64,000 bases of DNA from Ephemerocybe angulata (GCA_013368325.1 JAACJK010000164.1:248001-312000), one strand, 5' to 3'; shown: positions 10,786 to 21,873, counted from the first letter of the stretch. The notes: a model not told the origin generated them from the letters alone. Numbers and translations: made by a program.

Positions 10786-11444
10786 CTATACCCGTCGCAT
10801 CAGTGCTAGAATCCCACACAAGCGATAGAGGAGACTGTCTTTGCACGATCCCCAAGTAATGCACCGCATAAATTCTCCCTTTCCTCTCCCCCTTACACCG
10901 CAGGAATCCCCTAAACCCCGACGATCATCGAACAAAAAATGCGTAAAGCTCTTACGATAAAACACGATCTCAGCCGCATAGTCGTCTCGGGACGGCATAT
11001 GCACCAGTGAGCTCAGATTCTCCAAAAGGTACTCCGCCAGGCCAGTTGGCGGGGAGGCGGTACCGCCGCCGGATATCCGAGAATTTTGCACACGAGGAAC
11101 AGCCCTATGTCGGCGTCAATACCACCTTCTCCGTGTCCATTTCTGCTTGAGGAGTCGTAAAGAAGTTCTGGATGACGCGCTCCGAGCGGCTAGCGACGAA
11201 CACGCGGAAAGGAAATGCGGGATCGCTGTCAATGGTAGCATGCTGAAGGACCTTAAGGATCTCAACCTGGTCTGAATCGTCCTCTCTGCTTCTCGCCAAG
11301 TACTTGAGGCGGGGACACCTCGTCGAAGTACTGGTCAGCGTCGCACTCGTCCAGCCCGTCGATAACGATGACCTTCGGGCACAACGTCGCCAAGTCGATG
11401 CCCCTGCTCCCTCTGATCATGTCCATGGGTGAAATCGTGTGCAT
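10786..11444 (-). pseudogene. Decayed NACHT NTPase (NLR-like) fragment
   Basis: Pieces of a NACHT/STAND NTPase in the correct order on the minus strand but in different frames. A Walker B block KVIVIDGLDECD lies near 11340-11380. FPFRVFVASRSERVIQNFF (about 11170-11215) matches FPFRIIVSSRPERVISDFF of the intact gene at 63 kb. A C-terminal block LSSLVHMPS...YRKSFTHFLFD lies near 10930-11030. The Walker A region is missing, the middle of the protein is deleted, and stops separate the pieces. No intact coding capacity remains. Confidence 0.65.
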
Positions 11445-11559
11445 TCTGAAAATTTGACATGGAGAGTAGTCAGGGTACTAATACTAATAGTGCCCAAGTC
11501 GTGGAAGAGAAGAGGGAGAAGAACGAACGAACTGCGCCGCTCCCGAACCTCGAACTTGA

Positions 11560-11953
11560 ATGAGTGGGAGTTTATGGGCGCTAATTGAGCACCGGCACCT
11601 TGTTGACCACAAGCTGCATCCTGAAACGCGAAATGTCAGTGCAGAAGGGAGGAGGTGTGTAGCGGTCCATCTCCGTGTAACTGCCTCGTGGTCTGCGGCC
11701 TGCGCTGAACAGTTGAACTGGGACATGCTCTATGAGGCGTTCCGTTTAATCATTACCTCCCTTCGACGCGGAAATGGATTCCTTCGATCGAACCTTCACA
11801 GAGTCACAGAACACCCTATCCCAAATGCCGTGCGAATACCGTACATGGCCTGTCAGTCAATGCCATACCCTGCTCAAAAGATAAATATAGCTTTTCGCGT
11901 ACAATGTACAGGCCAGTGCAATAAGACCGTATCGTTTCCAGCGCACAGATGAT
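11560..11953 (+). repeat. WBP1 3' flank (parent copy of 6440-7328)
   Basis: Direct-repeat partner of 6440-7328, lying directly behind the WBP1 stop codon and so containing its 3' UTR and terminator region. It has the uninterrupted TGTACAGG site that is duplicated around the MITE in the other copy. Confidence 0.7.
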
Positions 11954-13491
11954 CTACTCAGCCTTCGAGCCCTTAGCCTTCCTGCTGCTGCGATCGCGCG
12001 CCTCCCCTGCAAGCCAGGCCGTAGAGAAGAGCAAGAACGCCACGCTCGTGCTGATGGCGCCGGCGTAGTACGGCCACGCAGCGCTGAGGAAGCGGGGGTA
12101 GCCGTCGTGCCTTGGTGGGACGACAGGGACGGTCGTCGAGCTCTGCAAGGAGGTCCATCTAGAATCAATTCCGGTTAGTCGCAATCCTCCTCCTTCAGTA
12201 CAGAAGGATGGTTGGTACGTACCCTTTGCGCTTGTAGTCTACAATAAACTTGAAGACGCCATGGCGGTCGGGCGCGCGGAAGGTCGTGGAGTACTTTCCG
12301 GGTGTCGCGCGCACAGGCGGGAGCGCCGTCCGGATGAACGGATCAAGCATCGTAAACTCAAGCTGAAGGTCCTTCAAGCCACTATACGGCTCCCACTTCC
12401 CTTGCTTCGCATCCCACTTCGACACATACGCCGAAAAAACGACGTTATCGTTATTCGTGTACTGCTCCTTCGCCACCGTCGAGTTCTCATGCGCAAGATG
12501 GTGCTCGACCCCGTCGATCCGGAGCACGAGGTTCTCCTGGAACGTCCACGCCGCGACTTCGCGGGAGAAGTCCGCATTGCCGCTCTTCACGTACGGCGCG
12601 ACCTCCTTCTGCGCGAGCTCGTCGCTGAAGACCTCCGCCCCGCCGACGAACGCGATGCGCGCGCCGTTCGTCGCCTGGAAGCCCGTCACAGCGTTGAGCG
12701 CGCTGCCCGCCCAGAGGCCCTCGCCTCCCTTCTCAGCTGACTCGACCAGCGCATCCGCAGACCCGCTTGTCACGAGGGTCTCGGAGGCGAAGCTCTCCGC
12801 AGGCGCGCGCAGGATGGGTATGAGGAGGGGGTTGGTGCTGAGCGCTTGGGGGATGCCGGAGAACCAGACGGGCTCGATGTGCTTTGTTAGGGCTGGGCTG
12901 GAGTGGTCTTCGACGGGGATGGGGATGAGGCTTGAGGGCGTGTCGCGTTGGGGGAAGTAGGAGATGAGGGGGGAGCCTGGTGGGGGGAGGATGAGGCCGA
13001 ACTCGGCGGCGAGGGAGTGGAGGGGGGATTGTTTCGTTGGGAGGGTTACGATTACGTTCGTGTTGAGAGAGAGGAGTTGGACTATGGATTGGGGGGTGAT
13101 GTCCTTGCCGAGGTCTTTTTGGAGTTTAGATATAGAGCCGTTTGAGGGGTTTATGTGGACGTACTTCGTGCCTCTGGTGCGAGGAGAATGACGTGGTCGA
13201 AATTGGGGACATCGTCTGCGATTACCACTGGCTTCTCAGCTTTCGGAGACCTGAAGGTCAGCTTATATCCGCTATCTGCAAAACCAAAAGGTCATTCTAT
13301 ATTCTCTATTAGACACCGTACATCTCAATGCACTACTCACCCTTGAGCCCGTCGAAGAATAACGAGTACTTGTCCTGATTATTGGGGTCAACCACGACGA
13401 GTACGGAGTCTCCAGTACTGGATTTTGCGTCTACGCAGAGCAGACTGGCTGCAGACAGCGCCAGGAGGCACCACCGACGGAAACCGAACAT
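11954..13491 (-). CDS. WBP1: Oligosaccharyltransferase 48 kDa subunit (WBP1/OST48)
   Basis: Essential subunit of the ER oligosaccharyltransferase that transfers the lipid-linked glycan to Asn in nascent proteins. Four exons: 13491-13341, 13275-13165, 13114-12223, 12158-11954; introns 65, 50 and 64 bp; all phases close at 452 residues. It starts with a signal peptide (MFGFRRWCLLALSAASLLCVD), followed by VLVVVDPNNQDKYSLFFDGL, the conserved FDHVILLAPE...KDITPQSIVQLL, a central region with WAGSALNAVTGFQATN and DFSREVAAWTFQE, and the late block YSTTFRAPDRHGVFKFIVDY. One C-terminal membrane helix with a Lys-rich tail (RKAKGSKAE) fits ER retention. The 50 bp intron is essential to the frame; reading through it gives a stop. 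Length matches the family. Confidence 0.93.
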
Positions 13492-13975
13492 AGTGGGAGG
13501 ATACAAGATTAACCACGTTCACTCGCAAACGGACGCGCCTTCGCCGCCGGAAGTTACACGTCGACGCGATGTCATCAGTGCTTGGCCTTGTGTGCCAAAG
13601 CCCCCGAGGTCCGCTATAGCCACCGAAGCTGGGGTTGATGCCCCTAACTTGCCATTCGGTTGGAACGCTTGAGTCCATTGGGAGGGCTTTCAGAGGAATG
13701 AAGCAACTGGACGAGATATAGAAGTGGAAGGCGAGCGATAGCCCTTTTGATAACACGAGTGAAAACGGGAAACAGGAAAAATCCTACGTAAATAATACAA
13801 TGTTCAAAACATTTGGGATCCAGATTCGTTACTACTTGGGCAAGAAAACTACGTTAAACGGGATGACGACAGCACAATCAGCAGAGCAGCAGCACACACA
13901 CAACAAGAGTCCGCGAATACATAACACATAAATCAATCAAAAAATAACACACCGAACGAACGAAAGGTTAACAAG
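13492..13975. other. Intergenic, WBP1 promoter and 3' flank of next gene
   Basis: Both flanking genes are on the minus strand, so this holds the WBP1 promoter and the 3' UTR of the 13976-14930 gene. Nothing further recognised. Confidence 0.4.
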
Positions 13976-14930
13976 CTACAGTCCTTCAATGAACTTGCTT
14001 CCAGTATCAAAAGTCCGCATCGACACACCAGACTGAGTAGCAAACGACCTTCCTCGGGCGCTCGGGTACACTCTAGCTTCACTGGCTTCAGCCACGTCGC
14101 CCTCGTCCTCCAGTATCGGCTCAGGAGACGACGAAGCGAGCCGGTTAACGCTGAGTCCTATAACGCTCGGCGGCGGAGATGACGCGGGGGAGGAGAACAT
14201 GGAGGGAGAGAGCTGCCCTGTGATGTTGGAAATAGAGCGTTGAGGGGCAGGTGCGAAGGGCTCCGGGTACCGAACAGTGGTTCCTTCACGGTAGGACGCC
14301 ACGCTCATAGACGTGTCCGAGAGCATGCTTGACACACGCTCTCTCGGATCTAGCGGTTTTGGGCGGAGTGTGGGGGAGGAATTGAGGGAGGCCACCACTG
14401 ATGGAGGGAGGGAGTTGTCCATCTGTAGGACCTCGGACATCTGCGTTCCGTGTCCCCTCATCCCTGGAGAGAGGCTCCCTATGTTTTCGTAGTCCTGCCC
14501 TGCCGCCTTGACCCAACTCTGGCCACTCCGTCTGGGCGTCTGGGGCCCGGCAGATTCAGAGAGGTTATTAGCTTTATGGCGCCCTAAGAAACGGTCGACG
14601 GCCGAACGGAACCTCGAGGGTTGTGGGCCACTCGCAGTAGAGCCACCCAGTTCCAAGTTACGGCTCGTCGGCACTTGGTAGCGTTGATGAGGCCTGTTGC
14701 GGGACTTCCTCGACTCGAGAAGGAGGTACACAACCGCTGAGCAGGCCACTACGATGATCAGAACCAATACAACGACCACCGCAATGAATGCTGGTGTCGC
14801 GGAGGGATGGTTATTAGCATGATGTCACCGGGGTTGAGTGCCACGAAAGGTATAGCTCACCGCCCGACGATCCTCGTATTTTTGGGATGGCTCTCCGAAC
14901 CACCGTCTCTCGTGATACCAGCGCAGTCAT
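13976..14930 (-). CDS. Single-pass membrane protein with long Ser/Pro-rich tail
   Basis: Not a family I can name with certainty. Two exons: a short first one (14930 to about 14852, starting MTALVSRETVVRRAIPKIRG) and a long one ending at 13976. The intron has donor GTGAGC and acceptor CACCAG. After about 24 mostly basic residues comes one strong helix (AFIAVVVVLVLIIVVACSAV), then about 240 hydrophilic residues rich in Ser, Pro and Arg (for example SPASSPPPSVIGLSVNRL) without domains. There is no cleavable signal, so it is probably a type III or tail-out membrane protein with a long cytoplasmic region offering many phosphorylation sites. The final GSKFIEGL looks like a defined C-terminus. The Arg/Ser-rich juxtamembrane stretch could be a membrane-surface contact (inference). 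Confidence 0.65.
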
Positions 14931-16770
14931 GCCAGCTAGCTATAAACTCTTTGCTGTTGTCCAGAGAGGTAGGCGCGAATCCCGAGCGGCTCGGGTTCCT
15001 CGCGTATGTATTTATGGCCGACCAGAACAAGGACGGACACAGAGACAGAAATGGAAGAGTCGGCTGTGGTGTGACGGACCAGGCACTTTCCTTGGCGCGG
15101 CGCAGAGGATCGAGAGGAACAGACCCTGAGCGCGAAGGACGTGGTGGACGTTGCTGGCAGAGAAAGACAGAAAGGCAGACGGAATCCTGCGCCCGTTACT
15201 GCTTCAGTGCAAGCCCCGAATGGCAGTCGAGGTATCAATTGCTTGTGATGCCGTCACCGACATAGCCCCACAAGCTCCTACAAGAGGCACATGAAGAGTC
15301 ACCGCTGCGGACTCGAGATTATCTGGTGAGATGAGGACGTTAGCCTGCGTCGAAATCGCGTCCAGAGCTTGAAATAAGTCACCAATAATATTTGAGGAGG
15401 ACTCGAGGTGCCGGTGAGCGCCTCAAGTTCAATTACGAGGATGATCATCGCTGTTCTCCACCATCATTGCAAGCCATCTGCATCAATTCGCGAAACCCGT
15501 GGGGTGCGCAGATATGGTTGGATCTGAAACTGGTGTGCACTGGCAAAGTGCGCAAGTATCTCTACGGTCTACCACCACCACCACTAAGAGCTATCGAAAA
15601 ACACGACATTGTGGCCCTGGGTTAAGGTACTAGAGGAAAACTCTACCCAGGCAGATCCGAAGCGCTAGGGCGCGGGGCGTATCCTGCCGCCAACGCCAAC
15701 ATTCATACCGTCCCGAACGACCCCTCCAGACCCTTGATATCCACCCTTCCATATCTGCAGCATTAATGATTATTTTATGGTCCGAAGCTCCTTCCATGGA
15801 AATTCAAATATTCACGGCCAGATCCATCCTGTTTGGTATGCGCGGACACGAAATTCATCGACGATTGGTCTGGAGGGAGCGGCATGTGTAATATATTCAA
15901 GGCATCGTACGGCAAGGGGGACATTGCTCAGTGAACGCACTTGCGGTGACTGAATTATCGACGGTGCGGCGACAACATTGACGTCGGGTAGGTGCGCCTT
16001 GGTTAGAATGGTCCTGAAAGAGAGTGCCTCCTTTTTCGGGAAGTCTACCAGAAGAAGGAGACTACTGTTGGTCAGATTAGGAAGGCTCCGACTTCTATAT
16101 AATGTCGGTTGTTACTAGTACGAGCCCAACCAAGCCTACCTGCCGTTGGTGCGGTCGCGCCAAGGCTTAGACTCTGAATTCGATGGTTGGCACCCCCTTT
16201 CGAGTCGACCCGCTGCAAATCAATTCACTAGAGCATCCTCGAAGAGGTCCATGCGGCGGCCTAGGAAACGCCTTGAACCCGCACTGAGCGCCATGGTAAA
16301 ATGATCACCATTTCCACCCTCCTCACAGGTACATTTGCGATCATCTAGCTATCGCTGGATTCTAAAATTCACGGTGCCCATTTCGCACCACGTTCTCTGC
16401 TCACGATACCTCTACGACCGCTCCCATGATTAATGATGATTTCCTTCCAAGCTCTCATCCGCGAGAGGCACTTGGCATAATGTATTTGGTACTGTTTAGA
16501 AGAACCCCGAATATTATCATGAATGGAGGGATAGCCCTCGGGCCCAGATCGGGAAACATTCATCTGGGATCGTGCATGGGCACCAACCTGGACTCCATTG
16601 GAGACTCGGATAATCATAGCCAAACAACTGCTGTGGCAGGCGAGCGCGAGCATTGAAAAGAGGAAGGACGCACCTCGAAATTCCCATCCACCCACGCTCC
16701 TTTCCCGCCCCCTCTCCGCCTCGCGACACCCACCCTCCTTCTCCCTCTCCCTCCCCTACCAGCCGCCAGC
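14931..16770. other. Long intergenic region without a recognisable gene
   Basis: 1.8 kb between a minus-strand gene start and the plus-strand HMG gene. ORFs of up to 152 codons exist but show no domain, biased composition or consistent splice signals. The last 150 bp before 16771 is pyrimidine-rich (CCCTCTCC runs), typical of a fungal core promoter and 5' UTR. A long upstream region would suit a regulated transcription factor gene (inference). Confidence 0.4.
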
Positions 16771-18207
16771 ATGATGCCCATGCCATCTACCCTCTCCCGC
16801 ATCTTCGGTTGGGAGCCTCCTGCAGATGAGGTCTACGTCGAAGTTGAAGTCCCTGGACTCCCTACTCACCGCCAGCTCCCGCCTTTCCAACCCTTCGACC
16901 GTGCTCCCTCCTCCCCTGCCTCCAGCACCTCCGCGCTGTCCGACGATCAGTCGGAACGCCGGCCAGAAGGGAACGGTAAAAAGGGCGACCCCAACTGGAT
17001 CGCTCGCCCGCGTAACGAGTTTATCCTCTTCCGTTGCGACTACGTCCGCAAGCACACCAAGGAAGGCGGGAACAAGCGCACGAGACGCGCTCCGGGGCAA
17101 GAGGCCGAGAAGACGCTCTCGAAGCTCGCTGCCGAGGCCTGGCGCGCGCTCCCCTCTGAAGAGCGAGTCTACTGGCGCGAGCAAGCGAACCTCGAGCGCA
17201 ACGACCACGCGCGCAAGTATCCCGATTACAGGTATCGGCCCAAGAAGAGTGCAACGGCTCGTAAGCGCCAGAGCCGTTCTTCTATGTCCTCGTCCGTGGT
17301 GACAAGGTCCATGCCTGCGCCGGCCATCGTCGATCGCGTCACGGTCGACACTCATTCTCGTTCGCCTTCCTACGAGCCCATGCCTGTCGTCGATCGCCCT
17401 GGGTTGTTCCTCGACAACTCGACGCTGCGCAAGTCGACTTCCGTCCCCGCCCTGCCTTCCACCCACGGTAGGCGTGGCGAATGGGTACCGCTCTCCCTCC
17501 AGTCTATCAACTCCTTTGACTCGAGGTCACATCCTTCTGGTATCAACGTAAGTGCCCGTCCGCCTCACGATTTCGACCAGATGCTTACCTTGAGTCGACA
17601 GTCATATCACCAGGCTCTCCAGCCATCCGGCTTGCAGCACTCCCAGTCGTACGACTCCCTCAACCTCGCGACACCCGCGCTATCGGAGTCGATGTCCCTC
17701 GCCGACTCCGCAAGCTCCTCCCTCATCAATTGGAACGCCGACTCGCACATCCTCGCACCCCAGCCCACGCAGTACATCGACGCCCTCTCCCTCCCCGTCC
17801 ACTCCAACTTCGGCGACGCCGACTCCATGGACATGAACTCGAAGTACCTTGCCGCCGTCTCCGGGGGCCACCCCTCGGGCTTCCGAGCACCCGGACACGG
17901 TCACCTGCCGCATCCCCAAGCCCTCGACGGCCCACACTGGGCCCCGGACATCTACCACCCCACCGGCGCGATCAACATGGTCCGACCACCCAGCGGAGAC
18001 GACCACCCGCCGTCTTTGGGACCTACCTGCGGCGGTGGCTCGGTCATGTACGACCAGATGGGCCGCATCATGCAGCACGAGGATTTCCAAGGGCAGGGGC
18101 CGATCGCCGTGACGGTTGTACCTGGTGAATACCTTGCCAATTCTGCAGAGTTGACTCCTGATGAGGTGTTCGTCATGGATAGGGAGGAGTACTTTACCCA
18201 GTACTGA
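16771..18207 (+). CDS. HMG-box transcription factor
   Basis: DNA-binding protein of the MATA_HMG/SOX-like HMG-box class found in fungal mating and developmental regulators; target genes unknown. The box covers about residues 71-157: RPRNEFILFRCDYVRKH, then LSKLAAEAWRALPSEERVYW and HARKYPDYRYRPKK. Between helices 1 and 2 there is an additional basic stretch (GGNKRTRRAPGQEAEK) that lengthens the loop. Upstream is an acidic/Pro-rich 70-residue segment; downstream are 320 residues rich in Ser, Pro and His, likely activation or interaction regions. The ORF is open for 478 codons, but 17548-17601 (54 bp, donor GTAAGT, branch CTTAC, acceptor ACAG) looks like a true intron whose removal keeps the frame, giving 460 residues. 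Not flanked by pheromone or receptor genes, so not evidently the mating locus. Confidence 0.85.
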   Translation: MMPMPSTLSRIFGWEPPADEVYVEVEVPGLPTHRQLPPFQPFDRAPSSPASSTSALSDDQSERRPEGNGKKGDPNWIARPRNEFILFRCDYVRKHTKEGGNKRTRRAPGQEAEKTLSKLAAEAWRALPSEERVYWREQANLERNDHARKYPDYRYRPKKSATARKRQSRSSMSSSVVTRSMPAPAIVDRVTVDTHSRSPSYEPMPVVDRPGLFLDNSTLRKSTSVPALPSTHGRRGEWVPLSLQSINSFDSRSHPSGINVSARPPHDFDQMLTLSRQSYHQALQPSGLQHSQSYDSLNLATPALSESMSLADSASSSLINWNADSHILAPQPTQYIDALSLPVHSNFGDADSMDMNSKYLAAVSGGHPSGFRAPGHGHLPHPQALDGPHWAPDIYHPTGAINMVRPPSGDDHPPSLGPTCGGGSVMYDQMGRIMQHEDFQGQGPIAVTVVPGEYLANSAELTPDEVFVMDREEYFTQY

Positions 18208-19462
18208 GTAGCCCGCCCGCCCGATGCCCAACCCTCTTCCTACCCTCTTTCTCCTCCTCCTCCTCCTCCTTTCGTACTGGTCCTTTTCTCTTTTCGTCCG
18301 TCGTGATACCTACCCGCTCGCCTCGTAACCCGTTCCTTCGCTTCACCGCATACCCTCCTTACCCCTACGGACCTCTCTCCTTTTATGCTTTCGCGATCCT
18401 TCCCTTCGGACACTTCTCTTCCTGCCCATCTTCCTATATCTTTATTCTCGTTCTCGACTTCGTTTGCTATCGTCATCTTATCCTTCTCCCGGTTCGCATT
18501 CCAAGCAGCTCTGTTGTTTCGTTCGTTCTCTGGTCGCATTTCCAAGGATCCCATCTGTATCTCTGCATATCTTTATTCTGTCAATCGTAGCCCTGTATAT
18601 TAGCTTGTTTGTATTGTAGATAGCTAGCAATTATGTATACTTACCTTCGTGTAACCCTTATCCCCTATCTGTATCATTGCACTCTCCGAGTCGCGCTTCC
18701 TTCTCATGCTCCCGGTTATCACCCATCCCAACGTTTGCTCTCTAGAACGATACCTATAGCATGTAGTAGTATATTGTCGCCATCCTCTAAAAATACACCG
18801 TGATCAATACAAAACCGAAAGTGAAAAAAGCGTTACACCAAGCGAAGTTCCAGGTTGGGACGCCAATGCAACCGAAGAGAAGCGCCCAGCGCGTAAAATG
18901 TAAGACATCCCCGCATTTCACTCGGGAGCTCCAAAACCCTTCCATCCGTTCCGGAAGCTGGGGCTGAGAGGTCCTAGCGCAGTTCCACGCGCCGAGCAAC
19001 GCAGATACGAGCCCCAGTGACCCTCCCGGAACCAAAAAACTCCCGCTGTGCACCCCAAATTCCAAGGCACAGGAGACGCCACAGCAATTTAACGGGCACC
19101 AACTTCCAAGAGCATGCCGCTTGGGGTACATAGAGGAGATTCTGAGAAACGAAAAGGGGTGATAGAAATGAGAAACACAGACAATAAAAGCATGTATGAC
19201 GCGACAGCACGACCTCCCACAGGAGGGACGAGGGAATTAGAAGCTGGAGGGTAACAGAACAAGAGACAAGCGAGGCGAAGGGGATATAAACAAAGTCAAA
19301 AATCCGGGACAAGAAAGCGACGAGGAGACAAGGGAGGACAACGCGTCGCGCTAGAGGGCTGACGGGACCAAAAAAGGAAGGGTTGGGTTGAAGGCGCTTC
19401 AGCCGTCAACATGAATGGGATCCCAGACCCTTCCATCTTCGGTGAATGGGTCTCTCCCGCCC
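18208..19462. other. Convergent 3' region of HMG gene and carboxypeptidase
   Basis: Both neighbours end here. Contains a short (TCC)n microsatellite at about 18250-18272 and T/C-rich sequence behind the HMG gene. Between about 18790 and 19460 the sequence is A/G-rich on the plus strand. ORFs present have no domain. No RNA gene recognised. Confidence 0.4.
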
Positions 19463-21339
19463 TTAGAGGGGCGGAATGGAGGAGCCAGACGCTTCCTGGA
19501 ACGAAAGAGGAATGTCGGTGATCCACCGGTTGATCAAATCCTAATGAATCGGAATTCGAATCGGGGTGAGCGAAGGTGCCAAGTGTAGATAGAATTTCGG
19601 CAACTCACGAGAGCAGCCTCAGGTTGGTCGAAGGGGACCATGTGCCCAGCTTCATAGACCTCGACGAAGGTAACATTGCCAGCCGTGAATAGACCAGTTC
19701 CGGCACTACGAACGGTACCGGCGACCTTGCCGGTGGTGAGCGGGATCCATGGAATGGCCTTGGTCTTCTTGAATTCCTCAGCGAACTTGGTCTCGAGAGC
19801 ATCGACCCAGCGTTCGTTTCCAATGTAGTTGCACATCATGTCTAACATAGCGGAGGTATCATTAGCATATAGTCTGGCATTCGGTACAACTGGGACCTGG
19901 AGCGAGACTTACCAGCGTTGCCAGCGTAGACCAACAAACGGACCCCGTCGTTGATGAGCTCAGGAAGGAGAACAGCGCTGTTGGACGCGCCGTCGCCAGC
20001 CAGCGCGAAGCCTTGGTTGACCTCCATGTTGCAGGAGGCGAAGTTGAGGTCTGGGTTAACACCAAGGGTAGTCTTGATCTTCGGGTTGTTCAACCAGTTC
20101 TCGATCCACGTCATTTGCTTGTAGCACAAGTCACCGTCCTTCGAACGATCACAGGGACGACGAGCATCGTATGGGTTCTTGCCAGTTTCTACCCGCGCGG
20201 GGTTGTATCAGCACCCGGACGTAAACAATGTGGAAAGGCACTCACGCATGATAGGCTGCATCAACTGCGCGTTGCAGTAGAGCATGGCGGGCATGCACGC
20301 AAACCTCGAGTTGAACTGGTAGCACGACTTGACAAGCCGCTGGCACGTGGGGACCTTTGCCCTCATCCCCTGGCACTCCGGGCCCTCGGGGTCGTACTGC
20401 GCATAGGGACCATCGCACAGGTAATCGGGGACGGCGGCGTACTGAATGAAAGGGTCGGTCAAGCCGTTGGCGAGGATAACGGACGCAAGGTTGATATGCT
20501 TGAGGCTGTTGTCCGGGCGAACCTTGAGCTCCTTGTTCGCCTTGTAGATGGCGTTCGCGAACACCGGAGCGTACCGCCCGCCATAGCTCTCCGCAGCAAT
20601 ATGGAACGGCTGCTTGGAGTACTGCGGGAATCGGTTGAGGAAGAGCTCCAAGAACGCGTAGACGTCCTTGCCCGCAACGGGGCTGTTGTTGACCCTGGTG
20701 TTGCCATCGGCGTAGGAGAATCCGACGTTTACTGGCTGGTCGAGGAAGATGATGTTGGCATTGCTGTTCCAGCTGTGCGGGTTGTGGGTGACGTTGCGAC
20801 CCTCTTCCCCGATGGAGCAAGGACCCAACTCGAACAGGAGCCCGGTCGACGAGCTGCACCCAGGGCCGCCATTGAGCCAGAGGATAAGAGGGGCGTCCTT
20901 TGGTGCCGTTCGTGACTCGAAGAACCAGAAGAACAGGTGTTTGTCCTCCGCAACGTCAAAGTAGCCCGAGTACTGCTTGACTGACGAGTCGCAAAGGTCC
21001 GGCTCGGTGACTCTGAGCGTGCTCGTGAACTTTGGGTGACGCACAAGCTCGTCTAACAAGACCCAGTCAACAACACACCGAGCACAACACTGGACGGCAA
21101 TACTCACAAAGCAAGCCGCTCTTCTTCACGAACTCCTGGCCCTCATGATACCATGTCTCCAGCTCCTCCTTCCCTCGGAGAATCGTCTGCTTCGCATCGG
21201 AAAGGTAACGGTTCGCGGTATCCTTGAGCCCGGCGGTGGCACCTAGAACGGCTTGTGCGTCGTCAAAGAAAGATGGTGCTGCTATCACTGACGCCGTGCA
21301 AGCCAGCACGGTCAAGGGGAGAAGGCGTTGTAGCTTCAT
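19463..21339 (-). CDS. Serine carboxypeptidase, carboxypeptidase Y type (S10)
   Basis: Vacuolar/secretory serine exopeptidase removing C-terminal residues. It starts with a signal peptide (MKLQRLLPLTVLACTASVIAA), then a propeptide of about 80 residues, a short intron (GTGAGTATTG...TTGTTAG) and the mature enzyme. Landmarks: YSGYFDV, LILWLNGGPGCSSSTGLL (oxyanion region), catalytic Ser in AESYGGRYAP, catalytic Asp in YAGNADMMCNYIGN (restored across an intron), and catalytic His in VYEAGHMVPFDQPEAAL. The last intron (GTGAGTTGCC...TTCATTAG) leads to a final exon DLINRWITDIPL ending SSIPPL; the stop is at 19463-19465. All three catalytic residues are present and the length is usual for the family, so it should be active. 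Confidence 0.93.
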
Positions 21340-21597
21340 TGTGGTGGATAGGAATCAAGACGCGTCGCAGGACGCACCCCTTTTGGATTCCCGCGTGATT
21401 TAGGGGTTCGGCGTCATGGCAATTGGGATGGGTAGAAATACATCGTGAATTGCAGAGATACAAATAAGCTAACTATTGGTGTACATGATATGTTACAGTG
21501 CGTCGTGTTTACAGAGAGAAGTCCATGTCTTCGAGAGGTATAAGAGATTACACTGGAAGAAGAAAAGAAGTCAGCATCGAAGAACAACATCAGGGGC

Positions 21598-21680
21598 AAA
21601 GATCAGATTTATAGGCAATATTCGATTTGTCTCCAAGTCCCGAAGGATCAGAACAGGTCTGAATATATTCATCATGTCGG
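21598..21680 (-). ncRNA. Box C/D snoRNA, U25/snR56-like, copy 2
   Basis: Lies inside a 148 bp intron (21700-21553, donor GTGAGT, acceptor TTCCAG) downstream of the calcipressin stop. Reading the minus strand: box C ATGATGA (21675-21669), antisense element CAGACCTGTT (21661-21652) directly followed by a D' box CTGA (21651-21648), and box D CTGA (21606-21603); C to D spans 73 nt. CAGACCTGTT is complementary to the 18S rRNA segment AACAGGTCTG. The D' spacing places the fifth paired base on the G that U25/snR56-type snoRNAs target for 2'-O-methylation (from knowledge of that family). Ends are approximate; a strong terminal stem was not found. Confidence 0.7.
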
Positions 21681-21787
21681 GGGAAAGGAGAGATACTCAC
21701 GTATGCCAGAGTGTCCATGAGAAGGTTGGTGAAGGTTGATGATACACCTGGAGGTTAATAGTCAGCAAAGGTTCAGGTGAACGACGA

Positions 21788-21873
21788 AAAGATCAGATAA
21801 AAAAGGCAATATCGGTTTGTCCTCTGCACTCTTGCGAGCTCGGAACAGGTCTGATAGTGTATCATCAGATAGG
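21788..21873 (-). ncRNA. Box C/D snoRNA, U25/snR56-like, copy 1
   Basis: Inside a 147 bp intron (21894-21748, donor GTGAGT, acceptor CTCCAG) that begins 8 nt after the calcipressin stop codon. Minus strand: box C CTGATGA (21868-21862), antisense element CAGACCTGTT (21853-21844), a degenerate D' box CCGA, a second shared block GACAAA.CGA.TATTGCC, and box D CTGA (21796-21793). The order and spacing match copy 2 nearly base for base in the boxes while the intervening sequence has diverged, which is what selection on a snoRNA would leave. The C box departs from consensus at its first base. Confidence 0.65.

Noticed and set aside
16771..18207. HMG gene as the mating-type locus
   Set aside because: No pheromone, pheromone receptor or homeodomain genes are nearby; an HMG box alone does not mark a basidiomycete mating locus.
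20013..20915. 300-codon plus-strand ORF
   Set aside because: It is antisense to the serine carboxypeptidase coding exon, an effect of GC-rich codon use, with no domain of its own.
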